DNA of 64,000 nt from Eubacterium sp. UBA3782 (GTDB lineage: Bacteria; Bacillota; Clostridia; Lachnospirales; Lachnospiraceae). The position numbers and the translations under genes are program-made. Of the stretch, positions 10,114 to 19,522 are shown one piece after another; position 1 is the stretch's first letter, and each line of letters starts with the position of its first letter. The notes under the pieces are model-generated. The model was not told the origin of the DNA, did not search any database, and was given only the letters and a program-made list of their open reading frames with translations. The stretch spans positions 68,750 through 132,749 of the forward strand of contig DFFG01000073.1 of NCBI GenBank assembly GCA_002368795.1, written 5' to 3'.

Positions 10114-10142
10114 TATAATACAGAACATATGCATATTTATGC
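10114..10142 (+). promoter_or_regulatory. Candidate -10 box and ARG-box-like palindrome before argC
   Basis: A consensus TATAAT (10114-10119) is followed by the perfect palindrome GCATA-TT-TATGC (10131-10142). ArgR/AhrC proteins of Bacillota bind AT-rich dyads of about this length, and the site would cover the start of transcription of the arginine operon. No good -35 box is seen at the right distance. The leader to argC is about 175 nt and shows no other strong signal. Confidence 0.45.
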
Positions 10143-10301
10143 GTGATTTGCACTTTACAGCGGCTGAAAATTCCGCTATATTTATCGTGACAGAAGATCG
10201 CCATGTGATTGCCGGGGAATTTGAAGGCTTCCAGGGGCTTAAGTTCCTTTTGGAAAGATGCCGGCAGACAGGCTGCGAAGAGAAGACACGGAGAAGAAAA
10301 A

Positions 10302-11345
10302 ATGATCAAAGTGGGAATTATCGGATCCACCGGCTATGCAGGGGCTGAGCTTGTGCGGCTTCTGCTCGGACACAAAAATGCCGAGATCGTCTGGTACGGA
10401 TCCAGAAGCTATATCGACCAGAAATACGCGGATGTCTACCGCAACTATTTTAAGCTGGTGGAGAATATCTGCCGGGCAGAGGATATGGATGCCCTCGCGG
10501 AAGAAGCGGATGTCATCTTTACCGCCACGCCCCAGGGCCTTTGCGCGTCCCTGGTGAATGAGGAGATCCTGAGCAAGGTAAAAATCATCGATCTTTCGGC
10601 GGATTTCCGGCTGAAGGATGTGGCTGTTTATGAAGAATGGTACAAGCTGGAGCACAAGGCGCCGCAGTACATCGAAGAAGCGGTATATGGTCTGTGTGAG
10701 ATCAACCGGGAAAAGATCCGGCCGGCACGGCTGATCGCCAATCCCGGCTGCTATACGACCACCTCCATCCTCAGCGCATATCCGCTGGTGAAGGAAGGGC
10801 TGATCGATCCGGATACGCTGATCATCGACGCAAAATCCGGAACCACCGGCGCGGGAAGAGGACTGAAGCTGCAGAACCTCTACTGCGAAGTCAATGAGAG
10901 TATCAAGGCCTATGGCGTTGCCTCCCACAGACATACCCCGGAGATCGAGGAGCAGCTTTCCTATGCGGCCGGACGTCCGGTGACGATCAGCTTTACGCCT
11001 CATCTGGTGCCCATGAACCGTGGCATCCTGGTTACCGCGTATGCGAGCCTGACCGACAGATCACTGACATGGGCGGATCTGCAGGCTGCCTATGAGCGGC
11101 AGTACGGCGGGGAGAAGTTTATCCGGCTTCTGGATGAAGGCGTATGCCCGGAGACCAAGTGGGTCGAGGGCAGCAACTTTGTGGATATCGGATGGAAGAT
11201 CGATAAAAGGTGCGGCAGAGTGATCATTATGGCTGCACTGGACAATCTGGTCAAGGGGGCTGCCGGACAGGCGGTCCAGAACATGAATCTGCTGTTTGGC
11301 GAACCGGAGGATGAGGGACTCCGCCTTGCGCCGGTTTTCCCGTAG
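10302..11345 (+). CDS. argC: N-acetyl-gamma-glutamyl-phosphate reductase
   Basis: NADPH-dependent reduction of N-acetylglutamyl phosphate, third step of arginine synthesis. 347 residues from ATG 10302, which gives the typical N-terminus MIKVGIIGSTGYAGAEL with the Rossmann GxxGxxG; earlier in-frame ATGs would add a non-homologous extension. The catalytic cysteine is in NPGCYTT (about residue 150) and the C-terminal region has the histidine in SHRHTPEIEE. First gene of argC-argJ-argB-argD. Confidence 0.97.
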   Translation: MIKVGIIGSTGYAGAELVRLLLGHKNAEIVWYGSRSYIDQKYADVYRNYFKLVENICRAEDMDALAEEADVIFTATPQGLCASLVNEEILSKVKIIDLSADFRLKDVAVYEEWYKLEHKAPQYIEEAVYGLCEINREKIRPARLIANPGCYTTTSILSAYPLVKEGLIDPDTLIIDAKSGTTGAGRGLKLQNLYCEVNESIKAYGVASHRHTPEIEEQLSYAAGRPVTISFTPHLVPMNRGILVTAYASLTDRSLTWADLQAAYERQYGGEKFIRLLDEGVCPETKWVEGSNFVDIGWKIDKRCGRVIIMAALDNLVKGAAGQAVQNMNLLFGEPEDEGLRLAPVFP

Positions 11346-11356
11346 GAGGAGAAGAG

Positions 11357-12580
11357 ATGAAGATCAGTGATCTTGGCGTAACAGCGCCGATCGGCTTTCA
11401 GGCTGCCGGCGGAAGTGCCGGAATCAAGAAAAATAACACGAAGGATATGGCGATGATCTACAGCACGGTTCCCTGCGCCGCAGCGGGCACCTTTACCACC
11501 AATCTGGTCAAGGCCGCGCCGGTCAAGTGGGACCAGCACATCGTCTACGAATGTGAGACCGCACAGGCTGTCGTCGTAAACAGCGGCGTGGCAAATGCCT
11601 GCACAGGCCCGGAGGGCTATGAGGCATGCAGCCGCACGGCCGACGCTGCGGCCGCCATCCTTGGCATTCCGGCGGAGACAGTCCTTGTAGCCTCTACCGG
11701 TGTCATCGGGGCACAGCTTCCCATGGAGAGGATCGAAGATGGCGTAAAGATGCTGGCGCCGCTGCTGTCCGACACAAGGGAGGCAGCTGCCTCTGCCGCA
11801 AAGGCGATCATGACGACGGATACCCGGCCAAAGGAGGTGTCCGTGACCTTTGAACTTGACGGAAAGACCGTGACCATCGGAGGCATGTGCAAGGGCTCTG
11901 GCATGATCCATCCCAACATGTGCACCATGCTGTCCTTCCTTACGACCGATGCCATGATCTCAAAGCAGATGCTGCAGAAGGCACTTTCGGATGTAGTCGC
12001 GGATACCTACAACATGGTGTCTGTGGACGGCGATACCTCGACCAACGATACCGTGCTCCTTCTGGCCAACGGACTGGCGGGCAATACCCCGATCACTGAA
12101 CCGGGACCGGCATATGAGACCTTCCGCGAAGCGCTGCTGGAGCTGAACCGGATCCTGGCGAAGAAGATCGCCGGCGACGGCGAGGGTGCGACCAGGCTGT
12201 TTGAAGTGCGGGTCGAGCATGCAAAAAACAAGGAAACGGCCGTCTGTCTGGCAAAATCCATCATCACCTCCAACCTGACAAAGGCGGCGATCTTTGGCTG
12301 CGATGCCAACTGGGGCAGGATCCTCTGCGCCATGGGATATTCCGGAGCATCCTTTGATCCGGATAAGGTCGACCTTTATTTTGAGAGCAAGGCAGGAAAG
12401 CTGCAGATCGTCAGCAACGGCGCAGGAACCGGCTACAGCGAGGAAAAAGCGACGGAGATCCTTTCCGAGAATGAGGTCCTTGCCATTGCAGACCTTCATG
12501 AGGGCGATGCAGAGGCAACGGCCTGGGGCTGCGATCTGACCTATGACTATGTAAAGATCAATGCGGATTATCGGTCGTGA
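11357..12580 (+). CDS. argJ: Bifunctional glutamate N-acetyltransferase / amino-acid acetyltransferase
   Basis: Recycles the acetyl group from N-acetylornithine onto glutamate, and in the bifunctional form also makes N-acetylglutamate from acetyl-CoA. 407 residues. The self-cleavage site lies in [16 protein letters not shown], giving Thr near residue 190 as the new N-terminal nucleophile of the beta chain. The ATG follows AGGAGGAGAAG. No argA-type acetyltransferase lies in this operon, consistent with the bifunctional form, though this cannot be proved from sequence alone. Confidence 0.96.
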   Translation: MKISDLGVTAPIGFQAAGGSAGIKKNNTKDMAMIYSTVPCAAAGTFTTNLVKAAPVKWDQHIVYECETAQAVVVNSGVANACTGPEGYEACSRTADAAAAILGIPAETVLVASTGVIGAQLPMERIEDGVKMLAPLLSDTREAAASAAKAIMTTDTRPKEVSVTFELDGKTVTIGGMCKGSGMIHPNMCTMLSFLTTDAMISKQMLQKALSDVVADTYNMVSVDGDTSTNDTVLLLANGLAGNTPITEPGPAYETFREALLELNRILAKKIAGDGEGATRLFEVRVEHAKNKETAVCLAKSIITSNLTKAAIFGCDANWGRILCAMGYSGASFDPDKVDLYFESKAGKLQIVSNGAGTGYSEEKATEILSENEVLAIADLHEGDAEATAWGCDLTYDYVKINADYRS

Positions 12581-12603
12581 TCGATCCGGAAAGGACGGGA
12601 GAA

Positions 12604-13500
12604 ATGGTCAAGCAGAAATATCTGGATAAGGCGGCGGTGCTCATCGAGGCACTTCCCTACATACAGCGGTTCAACCGCAAGATCATCGTGGTCAAATACG
12701 GCGGCAGCGCCATGATCGACGAGGAACTGAAAAAAAATGTGATCAAGGATGTGGTGCTTCTGAAGCTGGTCGGCTTTAAGCCCATCATCGTGCACGGCGG
12801 CGGAAAGGAGATCTCCCGCTGGGTCGGCCGGGTAGGCATGGAGCCCCGGTTTGTCAACGGGCTGCGGGTCACCGACGCAGAGACCATGGAGGTCGCCGAA
12901 ATGGTCCTCAATAAGGTCAACAAGGAGCTGGTCAGCATGGTCCAGTCCCTGGGCGTGAAGGCAGTCGGCATCAGCGGCAAGGACGGCGGCCTGCTGCAGG
13001 TGGACAAGAAATGTCCCGGCGGCGAGGATATCGGCTTTGTCGGCGATATCCGGAAGGTCGAGCCAAAGATCCTGTACGACCTGCTGGAAAAGGATTTCCT
13101 GCCGATCGTATGTCCGATCGGAACCGATGACCTCTTCCAGTCCTACAATATCAATGCAGATGACGCGGCCAGCGCCATCGCCGAGGCTGTCAATGCGGAG
13201 AAGCTTGCCTTCCTCAGTGATATCGAAGGCGTTTACTACGACAAGGACGATCCGAATACGCTGATCTCCGAGCTTACGGTAAAGGAGGCCTGCGCCCTGA
13301 TCAGCGAAGGCCATGTGGGCGGAGGCATGATCCCCAAGCTGCAGAACTGTGTCGACGCCATCGCCAACGGCGTCAACCGGGTGCATATCCTGGACGGCCG
13401 GATCCCCCACTGTCTGCTTCTGGAGATCTTTACAAACAAAGGAATCGGAACCGCGATCCTGAGAGACGATGAGGAGAAATATGACCATGACGGGAAATGA
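12604..13500 (+). CDS. argB: Acetylglutamate kinase
   Basis: Phosphorylates N-acetylglutamate. 298 residues from ATG 12604, which has GGACGGGAG upstream and a standard N-terminus reaching [12 protein letters not shown] 12577, overlapping the end of argJ, is a weaker alternative. The glycine-rich ATP/substrate segment VHGGGKEIS (about 70) and the C-terminal GGGMIPK are as expected for the amino-acid kinase fold. An arginine-sensitive type would carry an N-terminal helix, which the first 25 residues could form, so feedback inhibition by arginine is plausible. Confidence 0.96.
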   Translation: MVKQKYLDKAAVLIEALPYIQRFNRKIIVVKYGGSAMIDEELKKNVIKDVVLLKLVGFKPIIVHGGGKEISRWVGRVGMEPRFVNGLRVTDAETMEVAEMVLNKVNKELVSMVQSLGVKAVGISGKDGGLLQVDKKCPGGEDIGFVGDIRKVEPKILYDLLEKDFLPIVCPIGTDDLFQSYNINADDAASAIAEAVNAEKLAFLSDIEGVYYDKDDPNTLISELTVKEACALISEGHVGGGMIPKLQNCVDAIANGVNRVHILDGRIPHCLLLEIFTNKGIGTAILRDDEEKYDHDGK

Positions 13501-14674
13501 ATACATGGAGAAGACAGAGGCGTATGTCCTTCACACGTACAACCGCTTTCCGGTCGTGTTTTCCCGGGGAGAGGGCGTGCACCTCTATGACGTTGACGGA
13601 AAAGAGTATCTGGATTTTGCCGCTGGCATAGCCGTCTACGGCCTTGGGTACAATAACCTGGCATATAATGCCGCCCTGAAGGACCAGATCGACAAGCTGA
13701 TGCACACGTCAAACCTGTACTACAATGAGCCGCTGGCGCTGGCTGCCGAAAAGCTGGTCCGTGCCTCCGGTCTGGATAAGGTCTTTTTCACCAACAGCGG
13801 AACAGAAGCCATCGAAGGCGCCATCAAGGCGGCCAGAAAGTATGCCTGGCTGAAGGACGGCCGGACGGATCACGAGATCATCGCCATGCGCAATTCCTTC
13901 CACGGGCGGAGCCTTGGCGCGCTTTCCGTCACCGGAAATACCCATTACCAGGAGCCCTTTAAGCCGCTGATCGGCGGGATCCGCTTTGCAGATTTCAATG
14001 ATCTGGAAAGTGTAAAGGCCCAGGTGACCGACAGGACCTGCGCCATTATCCTGGAGACCGTGCAGGGAGAGGGCGGTATCTACCCGGCAGACCCGGCATT
14101 CCTTTCCGGCATCCGCAAGCTTTGCGATGAGCGGGATATCCTGCTGATCCTGGATGAGATCCAGTGCGGCATGGGCCGGACCGGTGCGATGTTCGCATGG
14201 CAGGATTACGGGACAGCACCCGATATCATGACGGTGGCCAAGGCCCTTGGCTGCGGCATCCCCGTGGGTGCCTTCGTGCTGGGGAAAAAGGCGGCAGAGC
14301 ATTCGCTGGTTCCGGGCGATCATGGCACGACCTACGGCGGCAATCCGCTGGCCTGCCGTGCAGTGAGCACCGTGTTTGACCTTTTTGACGAGCTGAAGAT
14401 CCTGCAGCATGTCAGGGAGACCGCGCCGTATCTGGAAATGCGTCTGGACGAGCTGGCAGAGCGCCATGACTGTCTTGCGGCCAGAAGAGGAAAGGGCTTT
14501 ATGCAGGGCCTTGTCGTGAAGGGGCAGCCCGTTGGCGATATCATCCGCCGTGCGCTGGACAACGGTCTGGTCGTGATCAGTGCCGGCAGTGATGTACTGC
14601 GGCTGGTGCCTCCGCTGGTCATCACAAGGGACGATATTGATGAGATGATCGTACGCCTGGAAAAAAGTCTGTAA
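13481..14674 (+). CDS. argD: Acetylornithine aminotransferase
   Basis: PLP-dependent class III transaminase converting N-acetylglutamate semialdehyde to N-acetylornithine. 397 residues. The PLP-binding Lys lies in [15 protein letters not shown] (about residue 254), with [13 protein letters not shown] holding the cofactor Asp. The start overlaps the end of argB by 20 nt, which indicates translational coupling; ATG 13481 is chosen because GAGGAG lies just before it. The transcript probably ends before the promoter at 14711, but I see no strong terminator. Confidence 0.95.
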   Translation: MTMTGNEYMEKTEAYVLHTYNRFPVVFSRGEGVHLYDVDGKEYLDFAAGIAVYGLGYNNLAYNAALKDQIDKLMHTSNLYYNEPLALAAEKLVRASGLDKVFFTNSGTEAIEGAIKAARKYAWLKDGRTDHEIIAMRNSFHGRSLGALSVTGNTHYQEPFKPLIGGIRFADFNDLESVKAQVTDRTCAIILETVQGEGGIYPADPAFLSGIRKLCDERDILLILDEIQCGMGRTGAMFAWQDYGTAPDIMTVAKALGCGIPVGAFVLGKKAAEHSLVPGDHGTTYGGNPLACRAVSTVFDLFDELKILQHVRETAPYLEMRLDELAERHDCLAARRGKGFMQGLVVKGQPVGDIIRRALDNGLVVISAGSDVLRLVPPLVITRDDIDEMIVRLEKSL

Positions 14675-14710
14675 AAATTGCGGGAAACTGCGAAAAGTCT
14701 GTGAAAGCAG

Positions 14711-14739
14711 TTGACAGGCAGGGCGTTAGCCTGTAGTAT
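14711..14739 (+). promoter_or_regulatory. Promoter of the folT transcript
   Basis: TTGACA (14711-14716), 17 bp, TAGTAT (14734-14739): a consensus -35 and five of six at -10. Transcription would start about 30 nt before the riboswitch. Confidence 0.8.
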
Positions 14740-14778
14740 GAAGGCAACAGCAATGGTGCTGGAAAATTGAATAGAAAA

Positions 14779-14873
14779 GCAGAGTAGGCAAGTGCGCGTA
14801 AAGTGTGAGTCGGGCGGGATGTAAGCCGATGAGACGAAAAGCCAGAGCAGGAAAGGCTTGCGGTGCACTCTGC
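14779..14873 (+). ncRNA. Tetrahydrofolate (THF-I) riboswitch with SD-sequestering platform
   Basis: Closing helix GCAGAGT (14779-14785) with ACTCTGC (14867-14873). Inside are the conserved THF-I segments GCGCGTAAAGTGTGAG, GGGATGTAAG and CTTGCGGTGCA. Beyond the aptamer, ACCTCCTT (14902-14909) can pair with AAGGAGGT (14935-14942), which is the SD of folT, and TGCGTAGC can pair with GCTACTGCG inside it. This fits translational control: ligand binding should hide the SD and reduce folate uptake when THF is plentiful. The assignment rests on motif matching and on the folT gene behind it. Confidence 0.87.
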
Positions 14874-14948
14874 CGAATCCCACTGCTACACATAAAGAAT
14901 CACCTCCTTATGCGTAGCTTGAAGGGCTACTGCGAAGGAGGTATTTCT

Positions 14949-15506
14949 ATGCATGATTTTGGGAAACGTTTTAAGGAATCCATGCAGGAGCTGAAGAATA
15001 CCAGAGTGCTTGCGACGGCGGCCATGCTGCTGGCCATCGCTGTTGTTCTCGGATTCTTTGCCATCCAGGTCACAGAGTCGATCAAGATCAGTCTTGCCTT
15101 TGTTGTTGACGAGCTGACCGGTATGATGTTCGGTCCGTTTGTCGGCATGATCGTCGGCATGCTTGCCGACATCGTCAAGTACATGATCCGTCCCACCGGA
15201 CCCTTTTTCCCGGGCTTTACCATCAGCGAGGCGCTGACGGGCCTGATCTACGGGTTCATGCTCTACCGCAGGAAGCTGAGTCTGCCAAGGGTGATCGCGG
15301 CAAACAGCATCGTAACGGTAGTGGTCAATATGCTGCTGAATACGTACTGGCTGACGTTGCTGTACGGCAGTGTCTATACGGTGATCCTTCCGGCAAGGAT
15401 CATCAAGGAGCTGATCATGCTCCCGATCAACATCGCGATCTTTTATCTGATAGCTGTGCTGCTCCAGAAGGCCAAGGTCATCCGCACGGCCGGCAAGGCA
15501 GCATAG
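14949..15506 (+). CDS. folT: Folate ECF transporter S component
   Basis: Membrane-embedded substrate-binding subunit for folate uptake, working with a shared EcfA/A'/T module encoded elsewhere. 185 residues with five to six membrane segments and the family features VDELTGMMFGPFVGMIVGMLADIVKY and PGFTISEALTGLIYG. The SD AAGGAGGT is 6 nt before ATG 14949 and is the target of the riboswitch. Single-gene transcript, ended by the hairpin at 15526. Confidence 0.93.
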   Translation: MHDFGKRFKESMQELKNTRVLATAAMLLAIAVVLGFFAIQVTESIKISLAFVVDELTGMMFGPFVGMIVGMLADIVKYMIRPTGPFFPGFTISEALTGLIYGFMLYRRKLSLPRVIAANSIVTVVVNMLLNTYWLTLLYGSVYTVILPARIIKELIMLPINIAIFYLIAVLLQKAKVIRTAGKAA

Positions 15507-15525
15507 AAAAAAGGAAAAACAGAAG

Positions 15526-15550
15526 CAGGGCCGCCCTTCGGGGCGGCCTG
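15526..15550 (+). terminator. GC-rich hairpin after folT
   Basis: Ten-pair stem with one bulged G and a TTCG tetraloop, 20 nt after the folT stop. The following T-run is weak (ATTGTT). Confidence 0.75.
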
Positions 15551-15566
15551 ATTGTTACGGAAACTC

Positions 15567-15595
15567 TTGTAATTGTTACAAAAATTAGATAAAAT
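15567..15595 (+). promoter_or_regulatory. Candidate promoter of comEA and following genes
   Basis: TTGTAA (15567-15572), 17 bp, TAAAAT (15590-15595), about 55 nt upstream of the comEA start. Confidence 0.6.
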
Positions 15596-15651
15596 AATTG
15601 CAGTCAGGTATCACAACAGGGGCCGCAGGTTTTGCTTACGGAGTGATACGG

Positions 15652-16377
15652 ATGAAAAGAATGATAAAATTACGGCTGTTCCTTGCGGCTGCCGCACTCC
15701 TGGCATCGGGCTGCGGGAGCGGCGGCGAGGTCGTATACCAGACGACAGAGAGCAGTGCTCAGACGGTCAGCAGTGCAGATTCGGAGGATTCCGGGGAAGA
15801 TGCCGACGGACTTTCTCTGACGGAGGGCTCATCCGGAGTCCTGGAAACAGAGGAACCGGGTGGTGCTAAGGCTCAAGGGCCGGAGCTGGCAAGTACAGAA
15901 GAGGAAACGGCCGGCACCATCGTCGTCTATGTCTGCGGCGCAGTGGAAAGGCCGGGCGTCTATGAGCTTCCCGACGGCAGCCGGGTATGGCAGGCCATCG
16001 AGGCAGCAGGAGGTATGAAAAGCGATGCCGATGACCGGTATCTGAACCAGGCACAGCGCCTGTCCGATGGGGAACAGATCACTGTATATACCAGAGATGA
16101 GACGGCTGCGATGGCTGCGGCCGGACAGAACATTGCTCCCGTGACCGGCAGCAGTGCGAAGGCTGCAGCGACCGAGACCGGCACAGGAAAGGTCAATATC
16201 AATACGGCAGGAAAAGAGGAGCTGATGACGCTTCCCGGCATCGGCGAGGCAAAGGCTGAGGCGATCATTCAGTACAGAGAGAATAACGGAGCTTTTTCCA
16301 GCCCGGAGGAGATCCGGAATGTCAGCGGCATCAAGGAAAAGGCTTACGAAAGAATCAAGGACTGTATAGAGGTTTAA
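15652..16377 (+). CDS. comEA: ComEA-type DNA-binding competence protein, lipoprotein form
   Basis: Binds double-stranded DNA at the outer face of the membrane during uptake. 241 residues: signal peptide with lipobox LLASGC (Cys about 21), an acidic Ser/Glu linker, an SLBB domain (TIVVYVCGAVERPGVYELP, from about 88), and a C-terminal helix-hairpin-helix domain beginning KVNINTAGKEELMTLPGIGE. Most ComEA proteins have an uncleaved membrane anchor; a lipid anchor is less usual. ATG 15652 follows ACGGAGTG. The gene lies 5 nt before a response regulator gene, and comEC comes four genes later. Confidence 0.92.
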   Translation: MKRMIKLRLFLAAAALLASGCGSGGEVVYQTTESSAQTVSSADSEDSGEDADGLSLTEGSSGVLETEEPGGAKAQGPELASTEEETAGTIVVYVCGAVERPGVYELPDGSRVWQAIEAAGGMKSDADDRYLNQAQRLSDGEQITVYTRDETAAMAAAGQNIAPVTGSSAKAAATETGTGKVNINTAGKEELMTLPGIGEAKAEAIIQYRENNGAFSSPEEIRNVSGIKEKAYERIKDCIEV

Positions 16378-16382
16378 AGATC

Positions 16383-17072
16383 ATGGCAAACAAAGTATTA
16401 GTTGTAGATGACGAGAAGGCGATCGTAAAGGGCATCCGGTTCTCTCTTGAGCAGGACGGATATGAGGTTACGGCTGCCTATGACGGCGAGGAGGCCCTCA
16501 CTCTGGCACAGGAGAACCAGTATGACATCATTCTGCTGGATCTTATGCTGCCCAGGATGAGCGGACTGGATGTATGCCAGCAGATCCGCGAGTTTTCCAA
16601 CGTGCCGATCATCATGCTGACGGCAAAGGGCGAGGATATGGACAAGATCATGGGCCTGGAGTATGGGGCCGATGATTATATCACCAAGCCGTTCAATATC
16701 CTGGAGGTAAAGGCCAGGATCAAGGCGATCCTCAGAAGAAGCCGCAGGGTGGAGGAGAGCGTCGAGAAGTCCAGGATCGTCCAGGCGGGCAATCTGAAGA
16801 TGGACTGCGACAGCCGTCGGGTATTTATCGGCGAGCGGGAGGTCAATCTGACCGCCAAGGAGTTTGACGTGCTCCAGCTCCTGGTCTTCAACCCGAACAA
16901 GGTCTATAGCCGTGAGAACCTCCTGAATATTGTCTGGGGATATGAGTATCCCGGCGACGTGCGCACCGTCGACGTGCACATCCGCCGCCTGCGCGAAAAG
17001 ATCGAGGACAATCCGAGTGATCCGGTATACGTTCATACAAAGTGGGGCGTCGGCTATTATTTCCAGGCCTGA
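16383..17072 (+). CDS. OmpR/PhoB-family response regulator
   Basis: 229 residues: receiver domain with the acidic pair DDE near the N-terminus, phospho-acceptor in DIILLDLMLPRMSG (Asp near 54) and the KPF motif, then a winged-helix DNA-binding domain ending VHTKWGVGYYF. Pairs with the kinase that follows and a GerMN lipoprotein after it. Located 5 nt after comEA, so it is in the same transcript; it may control competence or envelope genes, but no target is visible. Confidence 0.95.
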   Translation: MANKVLVVDDEKAIVKGIRFSLEQDGYEVTAAYDGEEALTLAQENQYDIILLDLMLPRMSGLDVCQQIREFSNVPIIMLTAKGEDMDKIMGLEYGADDYITKPFNILEVKARIKAILRRSRRVEESVEKSRIVQAGNLKMDCDSRRVFIGEREVNLTAKEFDVLQLLVFNPNKVYSRENLLNIVWGYEYPGDVRTVDVHIRRLREKIEDNPSDPVYVHTKWGVGYYFQA

Positions 17073-17104
17073 TCGTCCGCTGCGGGATCTAAGGAGAGTG
17101 GTTC

Positions 17105-18559
17105 ATTATTTCCAGACTTAAATTAAAGGGAAAACTGCGTTATTTCAGAAGCATCCGATTCAGCATCATGATGCTTCTGTTTCTTATGGCCATCGTTTCC
17201 TCGGTGGTCGTCGAACGGTCGGTGGTCCGAAGCTATGAGACCCGGGCGATCAGTCAGAGGATCGCCATCGTACACAACCAGTGTGATATTCTGTGCGATC
17301 AGCTGGTCAACCGCGGCTATCTGGAAAATCCGGTGGACGAGGTGATCGACGGCGAATTCGATATGCTGACCAGTATCTACGGCGGGCGTATATTTGTCGT
17401 CAACAAGGACGGCAAGGTCATCCGTGACACCTTCCATCTGGATGTGGGAAAATACTCCCTGACCAAGGAGGTCATGGACTGCCTCGAGGGCAGGGAGACC
17501 AGCCAGTATGACCGGGACAATCAGTATATCGAGATGACGCTGCGGATAACCGATCCGGCCCTTTCCGATGCCGAGTCGGAGACGCTGGGCGTCATGCTGG
17601 TCAGCGTGTCCACGGTCGAGATCAATGCCAGCAAAAATGTGCTGGAGCGCCGCGGAAATATGATCCTGATGATCGTTATTCTGCTGATCCTGCTGATCGG
17701 CTACATTTCTGCCACATTTCTGGTCAAGCCTTTCCAGAAGATCACAAATTCCATCGAGGCGATCACCGATGGCTATCAGGACGAGAGCATCTCTGTCGAC
17801 GATTACCTGGAGACAGAGCTGATCGCTGACGCCTTCAACCGCCTGCTTGTGCGGGTCAAGACGGTGGATGACAGCCGGGAGGAGTTCGTATCCAACGTCT
17901 CCCACGAGCTGAAGACGCCTCTGACCTCCATGAAGGTGCTGGCCGATGCCCTGAATCAGGATCCAAATGCTTCGCTGGAGCAGTACAAGGATTTTATGCA
18001 GGACATTTCCCAGGAGATCGATCGTGAGAACAGCATCATCAACGATCTGCTTTCACTGGTCCGTATGGACAAGAAGAGCGCAGATCTGAACATCGAAGAG
18101 AAGAATATCAACGAGCTTCTTGAGCTGATCATCAAGCGGCTTAATCCCATCGCGGAGAGGGCCAATGTTGAGCTGATCCTGGACAGCTTCCGTCCGATTA
18201 CAGCCGAGGTGGATGAGACAAAGCTTACCCTGGCACTGACCAATATTATCGAGAATGCGGTCAAGTACAACAAGCCGGAGGGTGGCTGGGTGCGCATCTC
18301 ACTGAATGCGGACAGAAAATATTTCTATGTGACGATCACCGACTCGGGGATCGGCATTCCGCAGGAATCCATCGACAATATCTTTGAGCGGTTCTACCGG
18401 GTGGACAAGAGCCATTCCCGGGAGATCGGCGGCACCGGCCTGGGGCTGGCGATCACAAAGAGCGCGATCGTGATGCACCGCGGAGCGATCCGCGTGAGCA
18501 GCCGGGTAGGAGAGGGATCGACATTTTCAATCCGGATCCCGCTGGTCTATGTGGTATAG
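17105..18559 (+). CDS. Sensor histidine kinase, probable AUU start
   Basis: About 484 residues: basic N-terminus, membrane segment, extracytoplasmic sensor of roughly 140 residues, second membrane segment followed by HAMP, HisKA with SHELKTPLTSMKVLADAL, and HATPase with DSGIGIP and GGTGLGLAITKSA. In-frame TAA at 17090-17092 precedes the region, and there is no ATG, GTG or TTG before ATG 17168, which has no SD and would cut into the first membrane segment. The only SD, AAGGAG (17091-17096), sits 8 nt before ATT 17105, which gives a normal positively charged lead (ISRLKLKGKLRYFRSIRFS). CTG 17135 is another option. The kinase partners the response regulator before it. Confidence 0.9.
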   Translation: MISRLKLKGKLRYFRSIRFSIMMLLFLMAIVSSVVVERSVVRSYETRAISQRIAIVHNQCDILCDQLVNRGYLENPVDEVIDGEFDMLTSIYGGRIFVVNKDGKVIRDTFHLDVGKYSLTKEVMDCLEGRETSQYDRDNQYIEMTLRITDPALSDAESETLGVMLVSVSTVEINASKNVLERRGNMILMIVILLILLIGYISATFLVKPFQKITNSIEAITDGYQDESISVDDYLETELIADAFNRLLVRVKTVDDSREEFVSNVSHELKTPLTSMKVLADALNQDPNASLEQYKDFMQDISQEIDRENSIINDLLSLVRMDKKSADLNIEEKNINELLELIIKRLNPIAERANVELILDSFRPITAEVDETKLTLALTNIIENAVKYNKPEGGWVRISLNADRKYFYVTITDSGIGIPQESIDNIFERFYRVDKSHSREIGGTGLGLAITKSAIVMHRGAIRVSSRVGEGSTFSIRIPLVYVV

Positions 18560-18571
18560 GAGGACAGTGCG

Positions 18572-19510
18572 ATGAAAAAACGGTCTGGAAGACTGGCCGG
18601 AGCGTATCTCGCGGCCGTACTGGCAGCCAGCGCAGTGCTTTCCTCCGGCTGCGGAAAAGTGCCCTCCGGCGGTGTCCTGGGCGAAACCTGCAATCTGTAT
18701 TATCTGTCAAAGGGAGAGAATCTGATCGTCAGCGCGGAGTATCTGCTGGAAAGTCAGGATATGGATTCACAGATCATGGAGCTGATTGCCATGCAGTCGC
18801 GGACACCCGCGGATGAGAGCCAGGAGAACCTCCTGGACGAGGGCGTAAATATCCAGGGCTTTACCCTGGAGGAGTCGGTTCTTACCCTTGACCTTAGCGA
18901 GGCCTTTACCGGGATGAGCCCGGCAAGGCGGGGACTGGCCATCGGAGGACTGGTCCGGACCTTTCTGCAGCTGCCAGGTGTGGAGGAGGTACAGTTTACC
19001 ATTGAGGGCGAACCGGCCCTTGACTCCTACGGCAATGCCTACGGGCCGCTCACGGCCGAAAATTTCGTCGAGAATTCCGGCGAGACCATCAACAATTACC
19101 AGAGTACCATTATGACGCTGTACTTTACCGACGAGACCGGATCCGTCCTGATCCCCGAGGTGAGGCGGGTCTACTATATCAGCAGCGAGCCGGCGGAAAA
19201 GGCAGTTGTGGAGGCCGTGATCCACGGACCGGAGGTGTCCGGGCATTATCCGGTCCTCTCCGGCGATACCGGGGTGCTGAGTGTCGTCTCCCAGGACGGC
19301 ATCTGCTATGTCAATTTCGATGACACGGTAAACAGCACGATCCTGAGCGTGCGGGAGGAGATCCCTCTTTACGCCATCGTCAACTCGCTGACGGACAGCT
19401 GTCAGGTCAGCAAGGTACAGTTCACCATCAACGGAGAGAGCAAGGTCATCTACCGTGAAAACATGGATCTGAGCATCCAGTACCAGAGGAATGACGCGCT
19501 CATCCAGTAG
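18572..19510 (+). CDS. GerMN-domain lipoprotein
   Basis: 312 residues with a lipoprotein signal peptide (lipobox around VLSSGCGK) and two GerMN-type repeats; the second region contains VRRVYYISSEPAEKAVVEA and ends in FTINGESKVIY. GerMN domains occur in the spore germination protein GerM and in actinobacterial LpqB. Placement directly after a response regulator and kinase (12 nt after the kinase stop) mirrors the actinobacterial mtrA-mtrB-lpqB order, where LpqB influences the kinase, so a sensing or accessory role at the outer membrane face is a reasonable inference. Confidence 0.85.
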   Translation: MKKRSGRLAGAYLAAVLAASAVLSSGCGKVPSGGVLGETCNLYYLSKGENLIVSAEYLLESQDMDSQIMELIAMQSRTPADESQENLLDEGVNIQGFTLEESVLTLDLSEAFTGMSPARRGLAIGGLVRTFLQLPGVEEVQFTIEGEPALDSYGNAYGPLTAENFVENSGETINNYQSTIMTLYFTDETGSVLIPEVRRVYYISSEPAEKAVVEAVIHGPEVSGHYPVLSGDTGVLSVVSQDGICYVNFDDTVNSTILSVREEIPLYAIVNSLTDSCQVSKVQFTINGESKVIYRENMDLSIQYQRNDALIQ

Positions 19511-19522
19511 GAAATCCAATCT

